Shown one piece after another: positions 1 to 5,622 of a stretch of 6,030 bases of DNA. Source of the DNA: Campylobacterota bacterium (lineage in GTDB: Bacteria > Campylobacterota > Campylobacteria > Campylobacterales > Sulfurovaceae); assembly GCA_011372825.1 (NCBI GenBank), contig DSAK01000117.1:1-6030 (forward strand). The letters are read 5' to 3'. Every line of letters starts with the position of its first letter. Within the stretch, counting starts at the first letter, position 1. Position numbers and translations under genes: made by a program. A model generated the notes under the pieces. The model saw nothing but the letters and a program-made list of their open reading frames with translations, was not told where the DNA came from and made no database searches.

Positions 1-86
1 GCAAATTTTCCGCTTTTGTTTTTGTAATATTCTTTCTTTTTTTCGATAAGATACAGCCACAATACTAATACAAGCATAGATAATAT

Positions 87-94
87 AGGAGAGG
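87..94 (+). promoter_or_regulatory. Ribosome-binding site of the Sel1-like gene
   Basis: AGGAGAGG is a strong Shine-Dalgarno match. Counting from AGGAG (87-91), 6 nt separate it from ATG 98 and 15 nt from the in-frame ATG at 107, so it favours 98 as the start. No convincing promoter was found in 1-86. A GATAAT at 79-84 is too close to this site for its transcript to include it. Confidence 0.7.
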
Positions 95-97
95 ACT

Positions 98-619
98 ATG
101 TATTTAATGAAAAATAAAAGTTTTATGGTTTTATTGGGAGTACTATCTTTTGCAACCTTTTCTACTGCAGCTTCATCCATGAGCTATAGTGCCATGTATG
201 AGCAGTGTATGGAAAAGTTTAATGGTGCAGTATGTACTGATTTAGCTTTATATACCATCAAGAAACGAGGCGAAACGGTAAAAGGGATACAATATCTTCA
301 GAGAGCATGCAAGCTAGATAACCCTAGGGGATGCACCATATTGGGCAATATTTTTAAAGAGGGGAAAAAGGCGTGTGAAGATCCTTTCTTGGCAAAAAGA
401 TATTACGATAAAGCTTGTAGACTAGGCTCTGAAATTGCGTGTGAGTCCTATAATAATTATCGTCCTAAAACTGTCTACGAATGGAAGGAGATCGATGAGG
501 TAATGGCTGAAATGTTTGATGTGGAAATCAGGAAACATAGATCGATGCACGGGTGCAAGTGCAAGCCTACAAAACCAGAAAAAAAAGAGTGTGTTGATCA
601 TAGTGCTCCAGAGGGCTAA
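98..619 (+). CDS. Secreted cysteine-rich Sel1-like repeat (SLR) protein, Hcp-type
   Basis: This encodes 173 residues and is probably exported to the periplasm or outside the cell. Residues 5-25 look like a Sec signal peptide: K5 and K7, a hydrophobic core at about 9-21 and an STAA site near 22-25. The mature part has Sel1-like helical-hairpin repeats with paired cysteines: C71-x7-C79 in 'ACKLDNPRGC' and C107-x7-C115 in 'ACRLGSEIAC', exactly 36 residues apart, plus C37/C46. That spacing and the Cys pairs match the disulfide-bridged repeats of Helicobacter Hcp proteins. C93 and a lysine-rich tail with C153, C155 and C165 are extra. Family members are envelope or secreted adaptor-like proteins; HcpA and HcpB were reported as penicillin-binding/beta-lactamase-like, but that activity cannot be inferred here. 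It has only two or three repeats, so it is short for the family. ATG 98 was chosen because AGGAGAGG (87-94) lies 3-6 nt upstream; ATG 107 would give a more typical signal peptide but worse spacing. Confidence 0.88.
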   Translation: MYLMKNKSFMVLLGVLSFATFSTAASSMSYSAMYEQCMEKFNGAVCTDLALYTIKKRGETVKGIQYLQRACKLDNPRGCTILGNIFKEGKKACEDPFLAKRYYDKACRLGSEIACESYNNYRPKTVYEWKEIDEVMAEMFDVEIRKHRSMHGCKCKPTKPEKKECVDHSAPEG

Positions 620-668
620 AGATGATCTTTTCGTTAGTGGCTTCAATAATTCTTTTTTTAATGTATTT

Positions 669-700
669 GTCTATACCACCCCACTGGGTGTGGTATAGAC
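669..700. terminator. Interrupted palindrome between convergent genes, candidate bidirectional terminator
   Basis: Perfect 11-bp arms GTCTATACCAC (669-679) and GTGGTATAGAC (690-700) enclose CCCACTGGGT, which adds three G-C pairs around a 3-nt loop with one bulged T. The stem starts 7 bp past the stop codon of the large minus-strand gene and 49 bp past that of the Sel1-like gene, so it is well placed to end both transcripts. Neither side has a canonical U-tract directly after the stem: the plus side reads CGTTTCCC and the minus side AAATACATT. It could instead be an RNA 3'-end stabiliser or a protein-binding palindrome. The symmetry is seen directly; terminator function is inferred. Confidence 0.5.
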
Positions 701-707
701 CGTTTCC

Positions 708-3700
708 CTATCTAAATAAATTTTTATTTAGGCTAATTTTTGATTTTTCAAGTTTTTTTGCTTCAGTTCCGATATTCTCGCCATTGTCAAAATCTTCATA
801 AAAGTCTACAATGTCGCACTCTTCGTCGCTATATAGTTCCATCTCTTCATCGTCTATAGCTTGATTAATTTCGGCCATGCTCATGTCACCAAACTCTTCA
901 ATCTCTTCTAGTATGTCAGCAGTTGTATCTTTGACCTCAACTTCTTCCTTAACCTCTTCTTGGGCTGTTTTGGAGTCTGAAATAATTGAAACACTTTGTG
1001 CTTTTTGGGCTTCTTCTTTGGCGTTTACATTGACAGACGTTTTAACTTCACTTTCGTCTTTTGCTTCTCCGATGAGTGAGGAGATGTCATAAACAATGTC
1101 ACTATCATCTTGAAGGTTTGCATTGTTTTCAATGATTCGTTTTGCGGCTTTTTCCTCTGCACTGCTTTTAGTATATGTTGGACGGTTTTTGGCATATTCA
1201 GCCTTGATCGCTTCAATTTCAGACGAAATGCTTATGGTTGAACTTTGATCTGCAACTTCCTTAATTTTTGGAAGATTAATCTCTGCGACAAGCATTTTTT
1301 TGTCTTCATTCCACTTGTTTGAAACTATAAATGGGTTAAGATTTACTCCTGTTGGATAAGCGTGAATAGAGTTATCTGGAGCATATTTTTTAACTATTTC
1401 CGCTTCCGTGCTTGCATTAGTATCTCTAAAACCATAGACAAGTTTTGAATTTGTTGTCGCAGAGACCGCATATCCTATGCTTTTTGCTGTATTCTCTATA
1501 ACTGAATCACTTTTAAGCTTTTTCATTGATCGCTCAAGAGTGCTCTCTTCTGTTATAACATTTGCCTCCTTATCCACAGATTGAACCATATTGATTGTAT
1601 TGAGTGCATTTTCGACAATAACACTTGCCATTTTTATGTTATATACTCTCTTAGCATCAAATGCTTCTGGTATATCTTTTGATTCGCCATTGACTATTTT
1701 TCGGACAATATTTTCGTTTTCTTTATTGTTTAGAGCATACCTAACAGATCTTAATCCTCTATTCCTATCTGCATGTCTGCTTACTGACTCAACATATCTT
1801 CCCAAAGTCGCAGAGGTCGGGTTTTCTGAAGAAGAAAGCTCCTTGATATATTTTTGCCCCGCCTCAAGACCTTCTTCTTTGAGAATATTATATATTTTAT
1901 TCAGATGGCTCCCCAATCTATCTTTAATTTTTTCATTGGTTCTTTGAATACCAAGTAACCCAAAGTTGTTTTTATTAAACCCAAAGTTCATTAAACTATT
2001 CAAGTCTGCTTTGGCACTACTCTCCTTAGGGTTTATTTTAACGATATTATCAAGTATTAGTCCTAATCTTCCTGCTCCCTTAAACCAACTTTCAATGCTT
2101 GATGCAGGCTTCATTGAGAGTACATTTCCCGTCTCTTTGCTTGTATAAACATTTACAACTGGTGCCGTGACTTCTTTGAAATTGATGATATTGCCCTCAA
2201 CAGGGAATGTAAGCACTGGTAGCTTTGCGTTTAGCTGTGTCACTTCGTATGCAACTGTACTGATATTGCCAAAAAGTTCATCAGCTACTCTTTCTGTTTC
2301 ATTTACTGAAAAAGGAACTCCCCTTATACGTTTTTTATCTTTTGTTAGAAAATCTTTTGATGAGGTATCAAAGTTTGCTAAAAAGTTTTTGACATCATAC
2401 TTCGTCACCAAGCTATGTAGCTGCTTCATTGTGTACAGAGCAGCTTGTGATTCGCTTTCATTATGTCCATTAATCTTATCTACGACCATCGAAATGTTTT
2501 CTGGTAAATCCATATTAAAGTCTTCACCAAAATATTCTTCTTTGATTGCTTTGGCACGTCCAATTAGATAGGAGACAGCCCGAAGTACTTCATCATCAGA
2601 AGGCTTGTTTCCATCCTCTATAAACTTAGATGCTTTAGTGTCAATTACTCCAAAGGCCTCTCTGCTTTCCCTAAGTGCCTCTGCCATCCCTCCGCTATCC
2701 TTGGAATACACATCACCGTTAGATCTCGTTTGTAGTGCATAATTTTCCAACAGTACAATATTTCCCGTATTGTCATATCCTACAGACTCGGTACCTTTGT
2801 TCTTAATCGTAAGATAGAAGTCCATCCCCTTTTCTTTAAAGAACTCGGATCTTGTTTTTATAATATAGTCTTCTGTTGTTTTTGGGTTTTCGATGCGCTC
2901 AAGTGTTTCTGGATCAAAATCTCCCTTTATCATATTGAGTACATCCCTTGCATCCGAAAGTGTTCCTATCTCAATTGTGTCAAAATTCTCAAAAGCAAAT
3001 GCTTTGGTAATTGACCCTACACTCTCTTCAAAGGCCTCACTATTAGCAAACTTAAGCTTTTTATCTTTTTTTATCTTTAGTACCATCAATAGGTTTTCAT
3101 CTGACCTTTTGAAGTAGTTGTCAAAAATTTCTAAAAATTTAGCTATTCCTGCAAGTGTTTTGAAATCTGGATTCTCTTGTTTGAGTTCTGATTTAAACCC
3201 CTCACTCATTTGTGCATTGTTTTTTAAAAGCATCACGGCTAGTTTTAGTGCACTACTTATATCCTCTCTTGAGAGTGTTGCTTTTTTGATGACAATTTTT
3301 TCACTGTTTAACAATACCGTATTGTCAATATTAAACAGTGGTTTTCCATCCGCTCCTTTTTTGCCCGTATCTACTAGAGTTTGCTTAAAAATTTTAAGTG
3401 GCTTCACCTGCCCATTTGCCTCTCTTCTTCTAGTATCGAAAACCATAAGGTATTTTTCAGTTTGGTTATCAATAGATGGGAAAGAGACTGCTTTAAGAAA
3501 CGCTGTTTTTGATGTTACCCTTAATATCTCTCCGACATGCGATAGTTGTTCGTGCAGGTTACACCCATCTACTACGGAGACTGCACCGTCTTTACCTCTA
3601 CCGTCAACTCCTGGCACTGTATATCTATTTAAGCCTTCCATCTTTGATAGTGGTTCAGCTGTTATTTTGTTTGCATTAAGGATTTCAATCCCTCCAGTAT

Positions 3701-3752
3701 TGGAGAGTCCAAATAGCCCATATTCAGGTTTTTTTACTTGTTCTGCTGACAT
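708..3752 (-). CDS. Large cytoplasmic protein of unknown function with acidic C-terminal tail
   Basis: About 1014 residues; I do not recognise a family. There is no signal peptide or membrane segment, and the only cysteines are 66 and 981 (numbering from the upstream ATG at 3758). Residues 1-160 look beta-rich, with Gly/Asp-rich turns such as 'VPGVDGRGKDGAVSVVDG' (48-65). Residues 165-510 are mixed and largely helical. Residues 600-760 are a basic helical region including 'RYVESVSRHADRNRGLRSVR' (654-673). A low-complexity linker (about 860-936) leads to a strongly acidic stretch (937-992) and a short basic end (1001-1016). No nucleotide-binding loop, nuclease, helicase or protease motif was found. 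The start is placed at 3752, not 3758, because AAGGA (3759-3763) abuts the first ATG but is 6 nt from the second. It lies 57 bp after the 246-residue gene and is probably cotranscribed with it. The acidic tail may bind a basic partner or nucleic-acid machinery; that is inference only. Confidence 0.85.
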   Translation of the reverse strand: MSAEQVKKPEYGLFGLSNTGGIEILNANKITAEPLSKMEGLNRYTVPGVDGRGKDGAVSVVDGCNLHEQLSHVGEILRVTSKTAFLKAVSFPSIDNQTEKYLMVFDTRRREANGQVKPLKIFKQTLVDTGKKGADGKPLFNIDNTVLLNSEKIVIKKATLSREDISSALKLAVMLLKNNAQMSEGFKSELKQENPDFKTLAGIAKFLEIFDNYFKRSDENLLMVLKIKKDKKLKFANSEAFEESVGSITKAFAFENFDTIEIGTLSDARDVLNMIKGDFDPETLERIENPKTTEDYIIKTRSEFFKEKGMDFYLTIKNKGTESVGYDNTGNIVLLENYALQTRSNGDVYSKDSGGMAEALRESREAFGVIDTKASKFIEDGNKPSDDEVLRAVSYLIGRAKAIKEEYFGEDFNMDLPENISMVVDKINGHNESESQAALYTMKQLHSLVTKYDVKNFLANFDTSSKDFLTKDKKRIRGVPFSVNETERVADELFGNISTVAYEVTQLNAKLPVLTFPVEGNIINFKEVTAPVVNVYTSKETGNVLSMKPASSIESWFKGAGRLGLILDNIVKINPKESSAKADLNSLMNFGFNKNNFGLLGIQRTNEKIKDRLGSHLNKIYNILKEEGLEAGQKYIKELSSSENPTSATLGRYVESVSRHADRNRGLRSVRYALNNKENENIVRKIVNGESKDIPEAFDAKRVYNIKMASVIVENALNTINMVQSVDKEANVITEESTLERSMKKLKSDSVIENTAKSIGYAVSATTNSKLVYGFRDTNASTEAEIVKKYAPDNSIHAYPTGVNLNPFIVSNKWNEDKKMLVAEINLPKIKEVADQSSTISISSEIEAIKAEYAKNRPTYTKSSAEEKAAKRIIENNANLQDDSDIVYDISSLIGEAKDESEVKTSVNVNAKEEAQKAQSVSIISDSKTAQEEVKEEVEVKDTTADILEEIEEFGDMSMAEINQAIDDEEMELYSDEECDIVDFYEDFDNGENIGTEAKKLEKSKISLNKNLFR
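712..731. repeat. AT-only inverted repeat overlapping the end of the large gene
   Basis: Arms CTAAATAAA (712-720) and TTTATTTAG (723-731) are perfect and separated by TT. The element covers the last codons of the large minus-strand gene (SLNKNLF). On the plus strand it is followed by GCTAATTTTTGATTTTT, so it may act with the 669-700 hairpin to stop plus-strand transcripts from the Sel1-like gene. The pairing is weak because it is almost all A-T, and it may be a by-product of the Asn/Lys/Leu/Phe codons. Confidence 0.35.
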
Positions 3753-3758
3753 TATCAT

Positions 3759-3763
3759 TCCTT
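3759..3763 (-). promoter_or_regulatory. Ribosome-binding site that decides the start of the large gene
   Basis: On the minus strand AAGGA directly touches the ATG at 3758, leaving no spacer, but lies 6 nt (ATGATA) before the ATG at 3752. The neighbouring 246-residue gene has the same AAGGA with a 6-nt spacer. Initiation at 3752, giving a protein that begins MSAEQVKK, is therefore favoured over MIMSAEQ. Confidence 0.65.
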
Positions 3764-3809
3764 GTTTTCAATTTTTATAATTACATCTTAACGGAAAAAA
3801 AATACAAAA

Positions 3810-4550
3810 TTAAAATATTTTTAGTATATCTTCGGCGTATACAGGATATTCGGTTAATGGCAACAGCATCTCTTCGAGGTCTTCGTCATCTTCGAAAACC
3901 TCCAAATATGTTTCAAGAACGGGGGAAAAGATCGAGTCAGATATTCTCATTTTATTTAAAACTGTTTCTGGTTCAAAAAAGCTTACTGTGCTAACAACCC
4001 TTGAGCCTGTTGCAAGCTCTACGTCATCTAGTCTCTGCTCATTGCCATTACTAAAAAGTCCTATTTTTTTTTCTGTCTCTGCGATATTGATTTTGTCTTG
4101 ATATATCTCATCAAGCGATCTTCCGCCCTCTCCATCATTGATAGTCTTCAGTTCGTTTTCTACTATAATCTTGCTAACTTCATTTTCAATTTTTTTAATA
4201 ACCTTCCTTGATTCCTCAATGGTGTAATTTAATACTTCTTCTCCCTGATCGAGAAATTTCGCTTTCGATGCTGTCGCAGCAATGCCCGCTATCTCCATAT
4301 CGAGCTTTTTAACCGTTTTATTGATGTCTGCGATTTCATCTGGAGTAAAAATTTCTTTTATATCAAATAGTCCAGTATTTGTTTTTTCATCTATATCCTT
4401 GATAGCGTCCTCTTCTTCCAAACTCTTTTCTGTCATTTCTGTCATAGACTTGTTGGTGCTTTTTTTTTGTAGATCTTCCCTATTTGCCCAATCCTTCTGA
4501 AGCGAAGACAACATTCCATTGATTTTTTCTGCTCCTCTCATTTCATTCAT
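3810..4550 (-). CDS. Acidic, mostly helical protein of unknown function
   Basis: This encodes 246 residues; no family is recognised. It has no signal peptide, membrane segment or cysteine, so it is expected in the cytoplasm. Residues 1-60 are polar and probably disordered, with an acidic run 'EKSLEEEDAIKDIDEK' (41-56). Residues 70-138 are probably helical and could form a coiled coil ('DEIADINKTVKKLDMEIAGI', then 'IEESRKVIKKIENEVSKIIV'). The C-terminal part has a hydrophobic/acidic region 'YLEVFEDDEDLEEMLLPL' (215-232). ATG 4550 is preceded by AAGGA (4557-4561) with a 6-nt spacer, so the start is well supported. Upstream is a clear promoter with a structured leader; downstream, 57 bp separate it from the large gene, suggesting a two-gene unit. 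Both encoded proteins have acidic segments, which may mean a shared basic partner, but nothing here proves it. Confidence 0.85.
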   Translation of the reverse strand: MNEMRGAEKINGMLSSLQKDWANREDLQKKSTNKSMTEMTEKSLEEEDAIKDIDEKTNTGLFDIKEIFTPDEIADINKTVKKLDMEIAGIAATASKAKFLDQGEEVLNYTIEESRKVIKKIENEVSKIIVENELKTINDGEGGRSLDEIYQDKINIAETEKKIGLFSNGNEQRLDDVELATGSRVVSTVSFFEPETVLNKMRISDSIFSPVLETYLEVFEDDEDLEEMLLPLTEYPVYAEDILKIF

Positions 4551-4580
4551 TATTTTTCCTTTTTGTGGGGGTGTGAACTA

Positions 4581-4609
4581 CCCAATCGCTAATACTAAAA
4601 ACGAATGGG
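4581..4609 (-). promoter_or_regulatory. Stem-loop in the 5' leader of the 246-residue gene
   Basis: In the predicted transcript CCCAUUCG (4609-4602) pairs with CGAUUGGG (4588-4581) with one U-U mismatch around a 13-nt loop. It begins about 5 nt after the predicted transcription start and ends 20 nt before the AAGGA. The GGGU at its 3' edge (4583-4580) can also pair with ACCC (4572-4569), so two alternative small hairpins compete for the same Gs. It could affect message stability or translation, or be a protein-binding operator. No known riboswitch class is recognised. Confidence 0.35.
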
Positions 4610-4620
4610 CTTCTTGCTTC

Positions 4621-4649
4621 ATTATATCGCAACTACTCACTTGTAGCAA
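4621..4649 (-). promoter_or_regulatory. Sigma70-type promoter for the 246-residue and large genes
   Basis: On the minus strand the -35 TTGCTA (4649-4644; 4 of 6 matches to TTGACA) and a perfect -10 TATAAT (4626-4621) are separated by exactly 17 bp. An AT-rich stretch (4650-4659) lies just upstream and could act as an UP element. Transcription would start near 4614, giving a leader of about 63 nt to ATG 4550. It sits directly after the end of the 260-residue gene, so it can uncouple the downstream pair from the genes upstream. Confidence 0.65.
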
Positions 4650-4659
4650 ATATATATAG

Positions 4660-4705
4660 ACTTAAGACCGTTTGGGTTTTTGCCAAGAGGCTTAAGTATT
4701 TTTTT
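4660..4705 (+). terminator. Imperfect hairpin with T-run on the plus strand, at the 3' end of the 260-residue gene
   Basis: ACTTAAG (4660-4666) pairs with CTTAAGT (4691-4697). CC/GG and TTGG/CCAA (4672-4675 with 4683-4686) continue the stem around a GTTTTTG loop, with a bulge and an internal mismatch. On the plus strand the stem is followed by A and seven Ts (4699-4705), the layout of an intrinsic terminator. The minus-strand gene stops at 4710, just 4 bp beyond the T-run. In the minus direction the stem is followed only by CTATATATATTT, a weaker tail. It may work both ways, ending the 260-residue gene transcript and blocking antisense transcription into that gene. No plus-strand gene upstream needs it. 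Confidence 0.45.
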
Positions 4706-4709
4706 GAGA

Positions 4710-5492
4710 CTAACTACATATTTTCTGATCGCTTTTGTGATAGTTGTTTTCTAAATTTTTCAAATCTTGCTGCATTAAAAAGCTTTCCCTCATTAAGTGT
4801 TCGGCTTTTCTTCTCAGATAAAAGAGCCCAAGGCTTCTTTTTTGGAAAAGCTCCAATGCTTTATCGATTGAGGGGGTTTCTATCATTCTCTCCCGTATAT
4901 CTTTATAGCTATTAGTATCTTGATTTCTTTTTCTTTTTCTTGCAGTAGCATTGGTTTTTTTAATCTTTCTAAATAGTTGCGGGGTAGGCTGTATTGGTAT
5001 CCTAAACGGCATAATGTCCATTTTCATTCTAGCGACATAACCGTCTTTTGAGATCATGTCAATATCAAATCCCCCATCTTCTGTCCTAATTGTTTCTGTC
5101 TTGAAAGTTTTATCCAAATACTCTAAATGATCATAAAATTTATCAAGTCTGACTTCTATACTTTTCCTTACCGTGCTTGATCTTGGCTTTAGGTTATCAT
5201 CATAAAACTGATCTATCCACTCCATTGTCCCCAGTAGTGTTGCTGCTGTAGAAAGTTTATGATTACTCATTTCAACGGGGAGTGTATCTTTGATTAGAGG
5301 ATATTTTTTATACTTGAGTGGTGTAGAAAAAACATCAAATTGTGGTATTGGAGGGTGTGGATAAAAATCAAAATCTTTGTAAAGGTCGTAGTTGTATTCA
5401 GTTCTTGGGTATACAATGCTTCCTTTTGTATAGGCATTGTTTAGTCTATTGTTTGCCATTCTTGCTCTATCAACGGTTTTGGCTATTATCAT
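4710..5492 (-). CDS. Protein of unknown function with Tyr/Pro-rich N-terminus and basic patch
   Basis: This encodes 260 residues; no family is recognised. There is no signal peptide or membrane helix. Residues 28-66 are rich in Tyr, Pro and Phe ('DLYKDFDFYPHPPIPQF' at 36-52), suggesting an extended binding segment. Residues 80-165 look folded, with a helix around 'KSIEVRLDKFYDHLEYLDKT' (110-129) followed by strands. Residues 176-190 are strongly basic (KIKKTNATARKRKRN) and could contact nucleic acid or an acidic protein, for example the acidic products of the two genes downstream. Residues 195-250 are probably helical with coiled-coil character. The ATG at 5492 is the first possible start, as an in-frame TAG lies directly before it; GAGG sits 11 nt upstream, a rather long spacer. 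A TATAAT at 5539-5534 may be its own -10 box. It follows the micro-ORF by 38 bp. Confidence 0.82.
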   Translation of the reverse strand: MIIAKTVDRARMANNRLNNAYTKGSIVYPRTEYNYDLYKDFDFYPHPPIPQFDVFSTPLKYKKYPLIKDTLPVEMSNHKLSTAATLLGTMEWIDQFYDDNLKPRSSTVRKSIEVRLDKFYDHLEYLDKTFKTETIRTEDGGFDIDMISKDGYVARMKMDIMPFRIPIQPTPQLFRKIKKTNATARKRKRNQDTNSYKDIRERMIETPSIDKALELFQKRSLGLFYLRRKAEHLMRESFLMQQDLKNLENNYHKSDQKICS

Positions 5493-5530
5493 CTAATTTT
5501 ATACCTCTTTTGTATTGTTTTATGCTTGAC

Positions 5531-5593
5531 TTAATTATATTTTACTGCCTCTATGTTGTTGTTTTTTACGGATTCAATTAATTTTTCATTCAT
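5531..5593 (-). CDS. 20-codon micro-ORF resembling the start of an ankyrin-repeat protein
   Basis: The ORF runs from ATG 5593 to TAA 5531 and is preceded by a good Shine-Dalgarno, AGGAG (5599-5603), with a 5-nt spacer, so it is probably translated. The segment LIESVKNNNIEAVKY looks like the first helix-turn-helix of an N-terminal ankyrin repeat, where '-LLENGAD' would normally follow; here it stops at Asn-TAA, and no continuation is visible in the other two frames before the next gene. It is either the stump of a decayed ankyrin-repeat gene or a short leader peptide of the 260-residue gene. It starts 29 bp after the upstream gene ends. The ankyrin likeness is judged by eye over 15 residues and is not secure. 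Confidence 0.45.
   Translation of the reverse strand: MNEKLIESVKNNNIEAVKYN
5534..5539 (-). promoter_or_regulatory. Candidate -10 box for the 260-residue gene
   Basis: A perfect TATAAT on the minus strand forms the last two codons (Tyr-Asn) of the micro-ORF. Transcription would start near 5527, leaving about 35 nt before ATG 5492, including the GAGG. The best -35 at 17 bp spacing is ACAACA (3 of 6 matches). A weak -35 would be tolerated if this is a Campylobacterota genome, but it makes the call uncertain. Confidence 0.35.
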
Positions 5594-5622
5594 TGTATCT
5601 CCTAGAACTTTTCAAAAAAGGT

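Noticed and set aside
1..77. Minus-strand reading frame from ATG 77 off the left edge (begins MLVLVLWLYLIEKKK), and a plus-strand frame ending at 68 (FVFVIFFLFFDKIQPQY)
   Set aside because: Each is about 20-25 open codons at the window edge, the minus one lacks a Shine-Dalgarno, and the hydrophobic look follows from a pyrimidine-rich stretch. They conflict with each other and cannot be decided without the flanking sequence.
79..84. GATAAT as a -10 box for the Sel1-like gene
   Set aside because: Transcription would start around 90-91, inside the ribosome-binding site, and there is no reasonable -35.
422..698. Overlapping open frames on both strands over the end of the Sel1-like gene
   Set aside because: They lie in other frames of a gene with a clear signal peptide and repeat pattern, have no ribosome-binding sites, and one ends inside the 669-700 palindrome.
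1570..1578. Perfect DnaA box TTATCCACA, with a second perfect copy in the opposite orientation at 5356-5364
   Set aside because: Both lie inside well-supported coding regions almost 4 kb apart, with no cluster, AT-rich unwinding element or replication gene nearby. Two isolated copies are not an origin.
3774..3779. Minus-strand TATAAA as a -10 box for the large gene
   Set aside because: It would leave only about 15 nt of leader, barely including the ribosome-binding site, and has no -35 at a normal distance; cotranscription with the upstream gene is simpler.
3118..3780. 220-codon plus-strand open frame opposite the large gene
   Set aside because: It is the antisense shadow of the large gene: Ser/Leu/Phe-rich composition, no ribosome-binding site, and similar shadows occur along the whole gene.
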